A DNA stretch of 64,000 nt from Rhodovulum sulfidophilum DSM 1374 (lineage in GTDB: Bacteria; Pseudomonadota; Alphaproteobacteria; Rhodobacterales; Rhodobacteraceae). The notes under the pieces were generated by a model. The model was not told the origin of the DNA, searched no databases, and saw nothing but the letters and a program-made list of their open reading frames with translations. Below are positions 1 to 10,317 of the stretch, piece after piece. The stretch lies in contig NZ_CP015418.1 of NCBI RefSeq assembly GCF_001633165.1, forward strand, positions 2,604,001 to 2,668,000, given 5' to 3'. The translations under genes and the position numbers were made by a program. Every line of letters starts with the position of its first letter. Position 1 is the stretch's first letter.

Positions 1-868
1 CCCGCCCGACGATCGGGCAGGGCGTGCCCTCGAACCAGAGCTTGCTGCGGTTGGACAGCGTCCGGTGCAGGCCGTCGGCATAGCCTGCGGCGACGGTTGC
101 GACGACGCGGCGCTCGCCCGCTGTGTGGGTATAGCCGTAACCGATGCTCTCGCCCGGTTCGACCTCGCGGGTCTGGATCACCGGGAAGGAGAGACCGACG
201 ACCGGCTCGGCCTCGGCGAAGGGCATCCCGCCATAGACGCCCATGCCGGGGCGGGTGACGTCGAAATGATAGTCCGGCCCCAGAAGCACCCCGCCGGTGG
301 CGGAAAGCGAGCGCGGCACGTCGCAGCCTTCGGTCATCTCGCGGAAGGCGGTCAGCTGCTGCAGGTTCGCCGGGTGGTCGGGTTCATCTGCGCAGGCGAG
401 GTGGCTCATGATCAGGACCGGCTTTGCGGCCAGCACGATGTCGCGCACCGCCGCCCATTCGGCCGGTTCGAGGCCCAGCCGGTTCATCCCCGAATCGAGC
501 TGGATGCCGAAGGGACGACCGGGCAGGCCTTCCATGTGGCGGGTGAGCTGCTCGACCGAGTTCAGCATCGGCACCAGATCGAGATCGCCGATCATGTCGG
601 TATCGCCCGGCATATGGCCCGAGAACACGCAGATCTGCGGCCCCGGTCCCAGCGCGTTGCGGATCTGGGCGCCTTCCTCGGCAACGGCGACGAAGAAGCG
701 CCGGGCGCCGGCCTGGGCCAGCGCGCGGGCGACGCGGTCGCCGCCCAGCCCGTAGCCGTCGGCCTTGACGACCGCCCCCGTTTCCACGCCCGCGCCGCTT
801 GCGCGGTCGAGCGCCTTCCAGTTCCGCGCAAGCGCGTCGAGATCGATCGTGAGTGTTCCGGTAGCCAT
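1..868 (-). CDS. alr: Alanine racemase, 3' end outside window
   Basis: This PLP enzyme interconverts L- and D-alanine for peptidoglycan synthesis in the cytoplasm. The reading frame from ATG at 868 gives 289 residues before the window edge. The PLP-lysine motif [10 protein letters not shown] lies at about residues 33-42 (Lys35), and the fold-type-III barrel continues with SGMNRLGL and [12 protein letters not shown] segments. Family members are about 345-370 residues, so roughly 60-80 are missing. No clear Shine-Dalgarno is seen before this ATG. It lies 77 bases downstream of dnaB on the same strand, a common bacterial order, so co-transcription is likely. Confidence 0.95.
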   Translation of the reverse strand, partial: MATGTLTIDLDALARNWKALDRASGAGVETGAVVKADGYGLGGDRVARALAQAGARRFFVAVAEEGAQIRNALGPGPQICVFSGHMPGDTDMIGDLDLVPMLNSVEQLTRHMEGLPGRPFGIQLDSGMNRLGLEPAEWAAVRDIVLAAKPVLIMSHLACADEPDHPANLQQLTAFREMTEGCDVPRSLSATGGVLLGPDYHFDVTRPGMGVYGGMPFAEAEPVVGLSFPVIQTREVEPGESIGYGYTHTAGERRVVATVAAGYADGLHRTLSNRSKLWFEGTPCPIVGR

Positions 869-945
869 GGCCGCTGTTGTGCCACGCGCGCGGGCCGCGT
901 CAAGAGCGGAATGCCCCGGGGGTGGGGCCGCGACCCAAGGTCCGA

Positions 946-2448
946 TCAAAACCCCTCGACCGCCTGTCCCTGCTGCCAGGGCTGGACGAGGTTGCCGAAG
1001 CGGGTGAAGCGGCCCTCGAAGCTGAGCTCGACCGAGCCGATGGGCCCGTGCCGCTGCTTGCCGATGATGACCTCGGCCTTGCCGTGCAGGCTTTCCATCG
1101 CCTCCTGCCAGCGTGCCATGCCTTCGAGGTCGTGATCGCTGGGTTTCTCCCGCTCCTTGTAGTATTCCTCGCGGAACACGAACATCACGACATCGGCATC
1201 CTGCTCGATCGAGCCCGATTCCCGGAGGTCCGACAGTTGCGGCCGCTTGTCGTCGCGGCTTTCGACCTGCCGCGACAGCTGCGACAGCGCGACGACCGGA
1301 ATGTCCAGCTCCTTGGCGATGGCCTTCAGGCCCTGGGTGATCTCGGAGACCTCGTTCACCCGGCTGTCCTTGGCGGTGGCGGGGCGGACCAGCTGAAGGT
1401 AGTCGACGAACAGCGCGTCGAGCCCGTGGGTCCGCTTCAGCCGCCGGGCGCGCGCGGCCAGCTGGCTGATCGGCAGGGCGGGGGTGTCGTCGATGTAGAG
1501 CGGGCAGGCCTCGAGCTCCTTCGCGGCATTCACGAAGCGGCGGAACTCGGCCTCTGTCATGTCGCCGCGGCGGATCTGTTCGCTGGGCACTTCCGAGGCT
1601 TCGGACAGCACCCGGGCGGCCAGCTGCTCGGCGCTCATCTCGAGGCTGTAGAAGCCCACCACGCCGCCATTCACCGCGCCGACCGATCCGTCGGGCATGG
1701 CGCCGCGCTTGTAGGCACGGGCGATGTTGAAGGCGATGTTGGTCGCGAGCGAGGTCTTGCCCATCGAGGGCCGCCCGGCGAGGATCAGAAGGTCCGAGCG
1801 GTGCAGCCCGCCCAGCTTCTTGTCGAGATCGGTCAGCCCGGTCGAGACCCCCGCGAGCCCGCCATCCCGCTGATAGGCGGCATTGGCGACCTTCACCGCG
1901 TCGGTGACGGCGCGCAGGAAGGACTGGAAGCCGGTTTCCGACTGGCCCTTCTCGGCCAGCTTGTAGAGCCCCTGTTCGGCCTCGACGATCTGGGTGGCGG
2001 GTTCCGAGGCGATGTCGACCTTGGCGGCCTTGTCGGAAATCTCGGCGCCGAGTTTCATCAATTCGCGGCGCAGCCAGAAATCGTAGATCATCTGGGCATA
2101 GTCGCGCGCCGCGAAGGATGAGATCGCGGCACCCGCGAGTCGCGCCAGATAGGCCGGCCCGCCCAGTTCGGCCAGCCCCTCGTCATCCTCAAGGAAGGCT
2201 TTCAGCGTGACCGGCGAGGCCAGCTGGTTCTTCTGGATCCGGTTCGCGGCGATCTCGAAGATCCGCGAATGGACCGGATCGTAGAAATGCGGCGGCTGGA
2301 CGATGGACGCGATCCGGTCGAAGATTTCGTTATTGGTCAGGATCGCGCCCAGCAATTGCTGTTCGGCCTCGATATTGTGGGGCAGGCCGCCGGTATCTTC
2401 GGCCGCTTCGCCCTCGGGCCGGATCGTTCTGACCGTGTTCATGTTCAT
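946..2448 (-). CDS. dnaB: Replicative DNA helicase DnaB
   Basis: Hexameric 5'-3' helicase that unwinds the replication fork and binds primase. It is 500 residues, the usual length. The N-terminal DnaB domain starts near [15 protein letters not shown] (residues 21-35). The RecA-like domain has Walker A GRPSMGKT at 225-232, a Walker B-like LFVDYLQLV, and the [10 protein letters not shown] and SGSIEQDAD segments typical of DnaB. Two in-frame ATGs lie six bases apart (2448 and 2442) and either could start. There is no intein. The upstream region has DnaA-box-like sites, and alr follows on the same strand. Confidence 0.97.
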   Translation of the reverse strand: MNMNTVRTIRPEGEAAEDTGGLPHNIEAEQQLLGAILTNNEIFDRIASIVQPPHFYDPVHSRIFEIAANRIQKNQLASPVTLKAFLEDDEGLAELGGPAYLARLAGAAISSFAARDYAQMIYDFWLRRELMKLGAEISDKAAKVDIASEPATQIVEAEQGLYKLAEKGQSETGFQSFLRAVTDAVKVANAAYQRDGGLAGVSTGLTDLDKKLGGLHRSDLLILAGRPSMGKTSLATNIAFNIARAYKRGAMPDGSVGAVNGGVVGFYSLEMSAEQLAARVLSEASEVPSEQIRRGDMTEAEFRRFVNAAKELEACPLYIDDTPALPISQLAARARRLKRTHGLDALFVDYLQLVRPATAKDSRVNEVSEITQGLKAIAKELDIPVVALSQLSRQVESRDDKRPQLSDLRESGSIEQDADVVMFVFREEYYKEREKPSDHDLEGMARWQEAMESLHGKAEVIIGKQRHGPIGSVELSFEGRFTRFGNLVQPWQQGQAVEGF

Positions 2449-2508
2449 TAATCTCCCTGCGGCCGGGTTCTAGCCCCCGGCCAGTGGCCACGGCAAGTTT
2501 GATAAACC

Positions 2509-2528
2509 TGTGGATAGCCTGTGGATGA
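2509..2528. promoter_or_regulatory. Two DnaA-box-like sites upstream of dnaB
   Basis: TGTGGATAG (2509-2517) and TGTGGATGA (2520-2528) are direct repeats, 11 bases start to start. On the other strand they read CTATCCACA and TCATCCACA, each 8/9 to the DnaA consensus TTATCCACA. They lie about 60-80 bases upstream of the dnaB start in the pyrE-dnaB gap. A role in DnaA control of dnaB is an inference. Confidence 0.4.
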
Positions 2529-2639
2529 ATTGTGCATGAATTTCGACCCCTTCATCTTGCGTCGAAGGGGGCTCATGCGTCAAGATCTGGGTCGGCCCGA
2601 CCCGGAGGGGCGTAAGTCGGGCCGCGGGCGGGATTGCGC

Positions 2640-3320
2640 CTATTGCTGGCGGCGCGCTTCCTGCCAAGCCCGGGGGGCGTCGAGAAAGGCCTCGACCTCG
2701 GCAAGCGTGGTGGCATCGAAGGCCCCCTGACGCTTCGCCTCGGCCAGCACGTCGCGCCATGTGCAGAGATGGTGCAGCCGGATGCCGTGATCGCCGAGCG
2801 TCTTCTCGGTTTCGGGGAAGATCCCGTAATAGAAGATCACCGCCGTATGGCCGCAGACCGCCCCGGTGTCGCGGATCGCATCGACGAAGCTGAGCTTCGA
2901 GCCGCCATCCGTGGTCAGGTCCTCGACCAGCAGCACCCGGTCGCCCTCGGCCATCACGCCCTCGATCCGGGCGTTGCGGCCATAGCCCTTGGGCTTCTTG
3001 CGGATATAGGTCATGGGCAGCGCCATCCGCTCGGCGATCAGGGCGGCGAAGGGAATGCCCGCGGTCTCGCCGCCGGCGATGTTGTCGAAGGCCTCGAAAC
3101 CGGCCTCGCGCAGGACGGTCACGGTCAGGAAATCCATCAGCGTGGCGCGGATCCGCGGAAAGGAGATCAGCTTGCGGCAGTCGATATAGGTGGGCGAGGG
3201 CAGGCCCGAGGCCAGCGTGAAGGGCTCTTCGGCATTGAAATGCACCGCACCGATTTCCAGCAGCATGCGGGCGGACAGGCGGGCGATCTCGGACTGGTCG
3301 GGGAAGGTGGAGGGGATCAT
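2640..3320 (-). CDS. pyrE: Orotate phosphoribosyltransferase
   Basis: Fifth step of pyrimidine synthesis: orotate + PRPP to OMP + PPi. It is 226 residues. The PRPP-binding loop [14 protein letters not shown] is the type-I phosphoribosyltransferase signature, and the Lys-rich stretch [11 protein letters not shown] precedes the flexible catalytic loop. It starts 73 bases after the pyrC stop on the same strand, so the two steps are probably one transcript. It ends about 190 bases before dnaB. Confidence 0.96.
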   Translation of the reverse strand: MIPSTFPDQSEIARLSARMLLEIGAVHFNAEEPFTLASGLPSPTYIDCRKLISFPRIRATLMDFLTVTVLREAGFEAFDNIAGGETAGIPFAALIAERMALPMTYIRKKPKGYGRNARIEGVMAEGDRVLLVEDLTTDGGSKLSFVDAIRDTGAVCGHTAVIFYYGIFPETEKTLGDHGIRLHHLCTWRDVLAEAKRQGAFDATTLAEVEAFLDAPRAWQEARRQQ

Positions 3321-3393
3321 GGCGCGGATGTCTCCATTGGCTGCCGGAGGGGCGCGGCCCGGCCCGGCGATTTTTCTGCGAAAAATGCGCGTC

Positions 3394-4437
3394 TCACCGC
3401 TCGACCCGCCAGTGCAGATCGAAGCCCGGATCGAACAGCGTCACCGGCCCGGCCCCGGTCTCGATCCGCGCCGGATAGGCGGCGGGCGAGGCGTCCCGGG
3501 TCAGGGTGATCCGGGTCTCGTTGGGGGGCAGGCCATAGAAGGCGGGGCCGTTCAGCGACGCGAAGGCCTCGAGCCGGTCGAGCGCACCTTCCCGCTCGAA
3601 CACTTCGGCGAGACAGGACACGGTGTTGGTGGCCGAGAAGATCCCGGCGCAACCGCAGGCGCATTCCTTGGCCGGATCGACATGGGGCGCGCTGTCGGTG
3701 CCGAGGAAGAAGCGCGCATCGCCCGAGGTGGCGGCCGCGACCAGCGCATCGCGATGCCGGGCGCGCTTGGCCACCGGCAGGCAGTAGTAATGCGGCTTGA
3801 TCCCGCCGACCAGGATATGGTTGCGGGTGATGATCAGGTGATGGGTCGTGATCGTCGCGCCGAGCCCCTCCGGGACCGAGCGCACGTAATCGACGCCATC
3901 GGCGGTGGTGAGATGCTCCATCACCACCTTCAGGCCCGGGGTCGCGCGGCGGATCGGGTCGAGCACGCGGTCGATGAAGACCGCCTCGCGGTCGAAGATG
4001 TCGATCTCGGGGTCGACCACCTCGCCATGGACGCAAAGCGGACAGCCGATCTCGGCCATCTTGTCCAGCACCCCGCGCACCTTGTCGAAATCGCTCACGC
4101 CCGAGGCCGAATTGGTCGTGGCCCCGGCCGGATAAAGCTTGACCGCCGTCACCAGACCCGCGGCATGGGCGCGGGCCACATCCTCCGGGTCGGTCTCTTC
4201 GGTGAGATACAGCGTCATCAGCGGCGTGAAGTCCGCCCCTTCGGGCAGCGCGGCCAGGATCCGGTCGCGATAGGCGGCGGCCTCGGTGGCGGTCACCACC
4301 GGCGGCACGAGATTGGGCATGACGATGGCGCGGGCGAAGTCGCGGGCGGATTCGGGCAGCACGCCCGCCATCATGGCGCCGTCGCGCAGATGCAGGTGCC
4401 AGTCGTCGGGGCGTCGGATCGTGAGGCTCTGGGTCAT
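3394..4437 (-). CDS. pyrC: Dihydroorotase (type II, PyrC)
   Basis: Zinc enzyme that cyclises N-carbamoyl-aspartate to dihydroorotate. From ATG at 4437 it is 347 residues, almost the E. coli PyrC length. HLHLRDG near residue 13 is the metal-binding HxH motif. [12 protein letters not shown] holds the carbamylated lysine, VHGEV and MEHLTT carry further histidine ligands, and LGTDSAPH holds the catalytic Asp. The frame stays open to 4542, but the extra residues are low-complexity and the HLHLRDG spacing supports 4437. It is probably an operon with pyrE. Confidence 0.96.
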   Translation of the reverse strand: MTQSLTIRRPDDWHLHLRDGAMMAGVLPESARDFARAIVMPNLVPPVVTATEAAAYRDRILAALPEGADFTPLMTLYLTEETDPEDVARAHAAGLVTAVKLYPAGATTNSASGVSDFDKVRGVLDKMAEIGCPLCVHGEVVDPEIDIFDREAVFIDRVLDPIRRATPGLKVVMEHLTTADGVDYVRSVPEGLGATITTHHLIITRNHILVGGIKPHYYCLPVAKRARHRDALVAAATSGDARFFLGTDSAPHVDPAKECACGCAGIFSATNTVSCLAEVFEREGALDRLEAFASLNGPAFYGLPPNETRITLTRDASPAAYPARIETGAGPVTLFDPGFDLHWRVER

Positions 4438-4650
4438 GGGGCAGGGCGATACACAATCGCCCGGGCGCTTTCCAGTACCGATCGCGGCCCTTGGCGCCGC
4501 GATCCACCGGGCCCGGAGCCTTGCGCGGCCGTCCCTAGCCACGCGTCTGGTGCAAGGCGGGGCTTCCCAGCCGTCAATGGAAAAGTCAAAGCTTCTGTCC
4601 TATCTAGTCGGAAGGGGAGGAAACGTCCGCAAGCGAACAGGAGTTTCCAC

Positions 4651-4857
4651 ATGGCACTCGCCAATACGCATGTTGCGGGCCCGCGCGGCTCGTTCTTTTC
4701 CTCGGTCATTGCGGCCATGGTCCGCATGGTCGAGAACCATCCGCGCACGCGCGCGCTTGACCGGCTGAACGCCATTTCCGATGAGGAACTGGCCGCCCGG
4801 GGTCTGACCCGTCAGGACGTGATCCGCCGGATCTTCAGTGACCGTTTCTATCTCTGA
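4651..4857 (+). CDS. DUF1127 small protein
   Basis: A 68-residue basic protein beginning at ATG 4651, with AACAGGAG upstream. The C-terminal half (RALDRLNAISDEELAARGL, then RIFSDRFYL) is the DUF1127 pattern: an Arg-rich helix, the DEELAARG turn and an aromatic end. In Rhodobacter one DUF1127 protein is stress-induced, RNA-binding and encoded next to CCUCCUCCC small RNAs. No such RNA repeat follows here, only a short GC hairpin (4859-4874) without a T run. It is a single gene between oppositely oriented neighbours. Confidence 0.8.
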   Translation: MALANTHVAGPRGSFFSSVIAAMVRMVENHPRTRALDRLNAISDEELAARGLTRQDVIRRIFSDRFYL

Positions 4858-4889
4858 GCCCCCGCCCGCGGGGGACGGGGATGCCCGGA

Positions 4890-5840
4890 TCAGGCAGGAT
4901 CGGCCGGGCGATGACGCCGCAGCCGCCTGTCGAGATCCGCGCGCGCGCCGGTGATGCCGGCGATGTGGCCCGAGACGGTCTCGGATTCCGCGATCCGGCG
5001 GGCATGGCGGCAGACCCGCAGCGCCAGGTCCTTACGGCCCGATCTGTCGAGCCGGTCTATCAGGGCCGCGAGATAGGGCGCATGCCGCCGCCGGGCGCGA
5101 AACAGCCGGTAATAGACCTCTGCCGAAAGCTGCCCTTCACCTGCCGCGTCGATCAGTTCGGGCAGAATTCCCATATCTGCAAGATGGGCCTCGAGCGCGT
5201 CGCCGCAACAGGGCGCGGCCAGCCGAAGCACGTTCGGCCCGTCGAACAGTGCTGCATGCATCGCATCGAGCGTCTGCGCGGGGTCGTAAAGGATCGCGGC
5301 ACAGGAGGCTGCCTCGATCATGTCGGGCGCATAGCCGTAACGCGAGGCGAAATCGCGCCGCCGCGCGATCAGGAAACGCCGGTCCCAGTCAAGCCGCGCG
5401 GGGTCGAGCGTGGCCTGCGGGGCCAGGGCCACGACGGCGGCGCCCGGTGCTGCCACCGAATAGGTGCAGGCGGCATAGCCGCACATCCCCGCCCCGTAGA
5501 ACACGACCCGGTCGAAGCCGTCGAAGAATTCCGAATCGATCCGTTCGTCGAAGAAGCGAAAGACCGCCGGATCGCGGAACCAGGTCGCGCCATGCGCGAC
5601 CAGCGTCAACCGCGACCAGCCCGCGGGCTCGGCCAGTTGCGCGGCCAGGGGCTGGCCCGCGGTCTCGCCGGTCAGGATCTTGCGCGCCTGCTCGAAGGTG
5701 ACCAGCAATGTGTCGCCGCCCGGCGCCCAGACCGCCGCATGATCGGGGCCGAGCGCCTTCAACCAGGCGCCGGTTCCTGACCGGTCCAGCAATGCCTGCC
5801 AGCGGCCCGTGTTGTCCTCGCTCGCCAACCGGTCTTTCAT
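4890..5840 (-). CDS. Uncharacterised Rhodobacteraceae protein
   Basis: A 316-residue soluble protein; ATG 5840 follows an AGAGGTGA Shine-Dalgarno. It has no signal peptide or membrane segment. VVFYGAGMCGYAA followed by APGAAVVALAPQATLDP looks like a strand-turn-helix of an alpha/beta-hydrolase-like or nucleotide-binding core. The C-terminal third is Arg/Ala-rich and helical (YYRLFRARRRHAPYLAAL), resembling TPR-type helices. As I recall, related proteins are sometimes labelled phosphoadenosine phosphosulfate reductase, but I see no PAPS-reductase motif and would not transfer that name. Function is unknown. Confidence 0.6.
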   Translation of the reverse strand: MKDRLASEDNTGRWQALLDRSGTGAWLKALGPDHAAVWAPGGDTLLVTFEQARKILTGETAGQPLAAQLAEPAGWSRLTLVAHGATWFRDPAVFRFFDERIDSEFFDGFDRVVFYGAGMCGYAACTYSVAAPGAAVVALAPQATLDPARLDWDRRFLIARRRDFASRYGYAPDMIEAASCAAILYDPAQTLDAMHAALFDGPNVLRLAAPCCGDALEAHLADMGILPELIDAAGEGQLSAEVYYRLFRARRRHAPYLAALIDRLDRSGRKDLALRVCRHARRIAESETVSGHIAGITGARADLDRRLRRHRPADPA

Positions 5841-5954
5841 GGTCACCTCTGCAACCCCGGGGAATCCTAAAGCCAAGTTGCGGCCTTCGAAAGGCGCCTT
5901 TCGCCTTGTCGGGCAGGGCACGGCCTGCGCTCAGCGAAAAACCGCCCCGGCCGC

Positions 5955-6575
5955 TCAGCTGCGCGCGGCAGAGGCAGTCAGCGCCCCCATGCCGATCAAC
6001 GCGCCGCCCCCCGCCCGGGTCATCCAGCGCAGCACCGCGGCCCGCCGGATCTGTGCCCTCAGCCGGTCGGCCAGCAGCGCATAGGCCAGCGCGTTCAGCG
6101 CCGCGAGGCTGACGAAGGTCGCGATCAGCACCGCGAATTGCTGCGTAAGCGGGGCATCGGGCCGCAGGAATTGCGGCACGAAGGCAATGAAGAAGGCGAT
6201 CGATTTCGGGTTCAGCGCGGTTACCAGCGCCGCATGGCCGAAGACCGCGCGGGCCGGGCGCGGCGCCGGGGCGACATCATCTGCAAGCACCGGCGGGCTT
6301 CTGAAAAGCCTGATCCCGAGCCAGACCAGATAGGCCGCCCCGATCCATTTCAGTGCGGTGAACAGCGTGGCCGAGGCCAGAACCAGCGCGCCCAGCCCGG
6401 CAAGCGAGACCGTCATCGCGATCAGATCGCCCAGCGCCACCCCCAGAGCCATCGCCACCGCGACCCGCCGCCCCTGGCTCAGCGCATAGCTCAACACCAG
6501 CAGGATCGTCGGCCCCGGCAGCACCAGAAGAACCGCCGATGCCGCGGCAAAGGCAAGCCAGAGATCGACGGACAT
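5955..6575 (-). CDS. LysE/RhtB family amino-acid exporter
   Basis: A 206-residue inner-membrane protein starting at ATG 6575 after a strong GGAGGTCTC site. The N-terminus LVLPGPTILLVLSYALSQG carries the PGP motif of the LysE/RhtB superfamily, followed by ALGVALGD. About six hydrophobic segments are seen. LNPKSIAFFIAFVPQF is the second family signature. The substrate is not predictable; family members export basic or neutral amino acids or homoserine lactones. It appears to be a single-gene unit. Confidence 0.85.
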   Translation of the reverse strand: MSVDLWLAFAAASAVLLVLPGPTILLVLSYALSQGRRVAVAMALGVALGDLIAMTVSLAGLGALVLASATLFTALKWIGAAYLVWLGIRLFRSPPVLADDVAPAPRPARAVFGHAALVTALNPKSIAFFIAFVPQFLRPDAPLTQQFAVLIATFVSLAALNALAYALLADRLRAQIRRAAVLRWMTRAGGGALIGMGALTASAARS

Positions 6576-6743
6576 GAGACCTCCTCCACAGATGAACGCT
6601 CGGTTCCGAAGCTTACGCCCGCCCGAAGCCTCCGCAAAGCCCCGCACGAAGCAGAGAGACCGCAGCCCCCTTCTTCTTGGCCGAAATACCCCGGGGGGCC
6701 GGGGGCAGCGCCCCCGGTCTTGTGTCGCCCGTCCCGGAAAGCC

Positions 6744-7958
6744 TCAGAAGAAGGCCTGCAAACCGGTCTGCGCCCGTCCCAGGATCAGCGCATGAACGTC
6801 ATGCGTGCCTTCATAGGTGTTCACCGTCTCCAGATTGACGAGATGGCGCATCGCCGGGTAGCTCTCGGAAATCCCGTTGCCGCCATGCATGTCGCGCGCC
6901 GCGCGGGCGATCTCCAGCGCCTTGCCGCAATTGTTTCGCTTGATCAGGCTGATCGCCTCGGGCGCGGCGCGGGCCTCGTCCATCAGCCGCCCGACCTGCA
7001 GGCAGGCCGACAGCCCAAGCGCAATCTCGGTCTGCATGTCGGCCAGCTTCTTCTGGAACAGCTGGGTCGCGGCCAGCGGGCGGCCGAACTGGCGCCGGTC
7101 GAGCCCGTAGCTTCGCGCCGCATGCCAGCAGGCCTCGGCCGCGCCCATCACCCCCCAGGCAATGCCATAGCGCGCCCGGTTCAGACAGCCGAACGGTCCC
7201 TTCAGCCCCTCGACCCCGGGCAGCAGTGCCTCTTCGCCGACCTCGACCCCGTCCATCGCGATCTCGCCGGTGGGCGAGGCCCGAAGCGACAGCTTGCCCT
7301 CGATCTTCGGCGCCGAAAGCCCGGCCATCCCCTTTTCCAGCACGAAGCCGCGGATCTTGCCGCCATGCGCCTCGGATTTCGCCCAGACCACGAAGACATC
7401 GGCCATCGGCGCGTTCGAGATCCAGGTCTTGCGGCCGGTCAGCCGGTAGCCGGTCGCGGTTTTCTCGGCGCGGGTCTTGAGGCTGCCGGGATCCGACCCG
7501 GCCTCGGGCTCGGTCAGCCCGAAACAGCCGATCAGCGTGCCTTGCGCCAGCCCCGGCAGATAGCGCTTGCGCTGGGCCTCCGAGCCGTAGGCGTAGATCG
7601 GATAGATCACCAGCGAGGATTGCACCGACATCATCGACCGATAACCCGAATCGACCCGCTCTATCTCGCGCGCGACCAGACCGTAGGTCACGTAGGAGGC
7701 GCCGAGCCCGCCATAGGCCTCGGGCAGCGTCACCCCCAGAAGCCCGGCCTCGCCCATCTCGCGGAACAGCCCGGGCTCGACCGTCTCGTTGCGGAAGGCC
7801 TCGGTCACGCGCGGCTGCAGCCGGTCCTGGGCGAAAGCGCGTGCCGCATCGCGCAGCATCCTCTCATCCTCGTCCAGCCGGTCTTCCAGCCGCAGCGGGT
7901 CTTCCCAGTCGAACCGCGCCAGCTCGGGCGCATCCTTCGGTTTCAGGGGGGTCTCCAA
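6744..7958 (-). CDS. gcdH: Glutaryl-CoA dehydrogenase-like acyl-CoA dehydrogenase
   Basis: FAD enzyme, probably converting glutaryl-CoA to crotonyl-CoA + CO2 in lysine/tryptophan/benzoate breakdown. I choose a TTG start at 7958 because AAAGGAGGAG sits just upstream; this gives 404 residues, the GcdH length. A longer in-frame start (8093) would run into the divergent moxR gene. [15 protein letters not shown] is the acyl-CoA dehydrogenase flavin signature, and [16 protein letters not shown] at the C-terminus contains the catalytic Glu in the GcdH-specific context. It stands alone and is divergent from the moxR cluster. Confidence 0.88.
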   Translation of the reverse strand: METPLKPKDAPELARFDWEDPLRLEDRLDEDERMLRDAARAFAQDRLQPRVTEAFRNETVEPGLFREMGEAGLLGVTLPEAYGGLGASYVTYGLVAREIERVDSGYRSMMSVQSSLVIYPIYAYGSEAQRKRYLPGLAQGTLIGCFGLTEPEAGSDPGSLKTRAEKTATGYRLTGRKTWISNAPMADVFVVWAKSEAHGGKIRGFVLEKGMAGLSAPKIEGKLSLRASPTGEIAMDGVEVGEEALLPGVEGLKGPFGCLNRARYGIAWGVMGAAEACWHAARSYGLDRRQFGRPLAATQLFQKKLADMQTEIALGLSACLQVGRLMDEARAAPEAISLIKRNNCGKALEIARAARDMHGGNGISESYPAMRHLVNLETVNTYEGTHDVHALILGRAQTGLQAFF

Positions 7959-8070
7959 GGCCGTTTCTCCTCCTTTAGGCTTATGGACGAGGCATAGCCT
8001 GCGGGGCAGGGTGGGGCAATCGCCGGGCCGCGGCGCGGGAGGGGCAGGGAATGACGGGAGGACAGCGCCG

Positions 8071-8982
8071 ATGGCGGAAGAAATCGGGTCCATCGATGCG
8101 GTGCAGACGATGCTGGCGGGGCAGAACTATGTCTGCGGCCGCGCCCTCGGCACGGTGGCCTTCCTTGCGCTCCGGCTCGGACGGCCGCTCTTTCTCGAGG
8201 GCGAGCCCGGCACCGGCAAGACCGAGATCGCCCGCGCACTTGCCTCCGGGCTCGGGCGGCGGCTGATCCGGCTGCAATGTTACGAGGGGCTCGATGCGGC
8301 CAGCGCGGTTTGCGAATGGAACTTCGCCGCGCAGATGATCGCGATCCGCACCGCCGAGGCGGCAGGCGCGGCCGACCGCTCCGCGCTCGAGGCCGAGCTT
8401 TTCGACGAACGCTTCCTGATCGAGCGGCCGCTTTTGCAGGCGATGCGGCCCCAGCCCGGAGGCCCGCCGGTGCTGCTGATCGACGAGCTCGACCGGACCG
8501 ACGAGCCGTTCGAGGCCTTCCTGCTGGAGGCTCTGGGAGATTTCCAGGTGACCGTCCCCGAGCTTGGCACGATCCGCGCGGCCGAGCCGCCGATCGTGAT
8601 CCTGACCTCGAACCGCACCCGCGAGGTGCATGACGCGCTCAAGCGGCGTTGCCTCTATCACTGGGTCGACTATCCCGATTTCGCCCGCGAGCTCGAGATC
8701 CTGCAAGCCCGCGCGCCCGAGGCGGCCGAGACGCTGAGCCGCGAGGTCGTGGCCTTCGTCCAGAAGCTGCGGGCCGAGGACCTGTTCAAGAAGCCGGGCG
8801 TGTCCGAGACCATCGACTGGGCGAAATGCCTGCTCGCGCTCGACGTGATCGCGCTCTCGCCGGACGTGATCGCCGATACCATCGGCGCGCTGCTGAAATA
8901 TCAGGACGACATCCAGCGCCTCGAAGGCTCCGAGGCGCGGCGCCTGCTCGATGCGGTGAGGGACGAGCTTGCGACCGCCTGA
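8071..8982 (+). CDS. MoxR-family AAA+ ATPase (CoxD-like)
   Basis: A 303-residue AAA+ chaperone-like ATPase with ATG 8071 after GGGAGGA. Walker A is GEPGTGKTE (about residues 47-55), Walker B is [11 protein letters not shown], sensor 1 is ILTSNRTRE, and the arginine-finger region is [12 protein letters not shown]. MoxR proteins act with VWA proteins to insert metals or remodel enzymes; CoxD does this for the [CuSMoO2] site of CO dehydrogenase. The next gene, 32 bases on, encodes such a VWA partner, and XdhC lies further along the cluster. Confidence 0.88.
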   Translation: MAEEIGSIDAVQTMLAGQNYVCGRALGTVAFLALRLGRPLFLEGEPGTGKTEIARALASGLGRRLIRLQCYEGLDAASAVCEWNFAAQMIAIRTAEAAGAADRSALEAELFDERFLIERPLLQAMRPQPGGPPVLLIDELDRTDEPFEAFLLEALGDFQVTVPELGTIRAAEPPIVILTSNRTREVHDALKRRCLYHWVDYPDFARELEILQARAPEAAETLSREVVAFVQKLRAEDLFKKPGVSETIDWAKCLLALDVIALSPDVIADTIGALLKYQDDIQRLEGSEARRLLDAVRDELATA

Positions 8983-9014
8983 TCCGCTTGCCTCCCTGCC
9001 GCCGGATCAGGGCG

Positions 9015-10274
9015 ATGGCTGATCTTCCCGCCCTCGGTATCCCCGACGAGGGGCGCCTGTCGCATAACATCCTCCATTTCGCGCGGGCGCTGCGCAAGGC
9101 GGGGCTGCCGGTCGGTCCGGGCCGCGCCATCGACGCGATCCGCGCGGTCGAGGCGGCGGGCTTCACCGACCGGGCCGATTTCCACCACACGCTTGCGGCC
9201 TGTTTCGTCTCGCGCCCCGAACATCGCGCGGTCTTCGATCAGGTGTTCAGGCTCTACTGGCGCGATCCGCGGTTTCTCGAACACATGATGAGCCTGATGC
9301 TGCCCGCCTTGCGCGGTGTGGCCGAAGAGCGCCGCGCCCGCCCGGCCGAGAGACGCGCGGCCGAGGCGCTGCTTGATGCTGTGCCCTCCGATAGGCCCGA
9401 TCCCGAGACCGGCGAAGAGATCGAGATCGATGCCACGGGCACGCAATCGGCGCGGGATCGGCTTAAGAGCCTCGATTTCGAACAGATGAGCCCGGCCGAG
9501 GCCGCCGAGGCGAAACGCATGCTGGCGGGGCTGCGGCTGCCGGTCGCGCCGCTGATCTCGCGCCGCAGCCGCGCCGACCGACTGGGGCCGCTGCCGGACT
9601 GGCGCGGCACGATGCGCGCCGCCTTGCGCGCGGGCGGGGAGATGCGCGATTTTTCGACGAAAAATCGACGCCGACGCTGGCCCGATCTGGTGGTGCTCTG
9701 CGACATCTCGGGGTCGATGTCGCAGTATTCCCGGATGGTGCTGCATTTTCTGCATGCGGTGTCGAACGCGAAGGGCGCGGGCTGGGCCCGGGTCCATGCC
9801 TTCACCTTCGGAACCCGCCTGACCAATATTACCCGTCACCTCGCCACCCGCGACGTCGATGCGGCGCTTGCCGCCGCCGGGGCCGAGGCGCCCGACTGGG
9901 AGGGCGGCACCCGAATCGGTGCGGCACTGCATGCCTTCAATCGCGACTGGTCGCGCCGGGTGCTGGGAACCGGCGCGGTGGTGCTCGTCATCACCGACGG
10001 GCTTGACCGCGACGAGACGGACATCCTGGCGCGGGAGATCGAGCGGCTTCATCTTTCGGCGCGGCGTCTGATCTGGATAAACCCGCTTTTGCGATGGGAC
10101 GGGTTTGCCCCGAAAGCCCGGGGAATAAGGGCGATGCTGCCGCATGTCGACTGCTTCCGGGCCGGCCATTCGATCCGGTCTCTGGAGGACCTGGCCAGGG
10201 CCGTTTCCGAGGCCCGCGACACCGGCGAACGCGACCGGATGCTGGCCGCCATGCGACATTCAGGACCGATTTGA
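9015..10274 (+). CDS. VWA domain protein, CoxE-like
   Basis: A 419-residue protein without signal peptide, starting at ATG 9015. The N-terminal half (HNILHFARALRKAGLPVGPGR, about residues 17-37) matches the CoxE/DUF58-like helical region. The C-terminal half is a von Willebrand A domain with the metal-ion-dependent adhesion motif DISGSMS, then GGTRIG and ITDGLDRDE. This is the expected partner of the preceding MoxR ATPase. The stop codon overlaps an FnrL-type box for downstream transcription. Confidence 0.87.
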   Translation: MADLPALGIPDEGRLSHNILHFARALRKAGLPVGPGRAIDAIRAVEAAGFTDRADFHHTLAACFVSRPEHRAVFDQVFRLYWRDPRFLEHMMSLMLPALRGVAEERRARPAERRAAEALLDAVPSDRPDPETGEEIEIDATGTQSARDRLKSLDFEQMSPAEAAEAKRMLAGLRLPVAPLISRRSRADRLGPLPDWRGTMRAALRAGGEMRDFSTKNRRRRWPDLVVLCDISGSMSQYSRMVLHFLHAVSNAKGAGWARVHAFTFGTRLTNITRHLATRDVDAALAAAGAEAPDWEGGTRIGAALHAFNRDWSRRVLGTGAVVLVITDGLDRDETDILAREIERLHLSARRLIWINPLLRWDGFAPKARGIRAMLPHVDCFRAGHSIRSLEDLARAVSEARDTGERDRMLAAMRHSGPI

Positions 10275-10284
10275 TCCAGGTCAA
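10271..10284. promoter_or_regulatory. FnrL/FNR-type box
   Basis: TTGATCCAGGTCAA matches the FNR/FnrL consensus TTGAT-N4-ATCAA at 9 of 10 defined positions. It overlaps the stop codon of the CoxE-like gene. A TACATC hexamer (10305-10310) lies about 30 bases from the box centre, the distance expected for class-II FNR activation, giving a start near 10318. Oxygen-responsive transcription into the hairpin RNA is inferred. Confidence 0.6.
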
Positions 10285-10317
10285 AGTCGCGCTTCGGCAA
10301 AAGATACATCTGGAAAT

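Noticed and set aside
4858..4880. CcsR-type small RNA after the DUF1127 gene
   Set aside because: Only one short GC hairpin without CCTCCTCCC or a T run; no repeat of hairpins.
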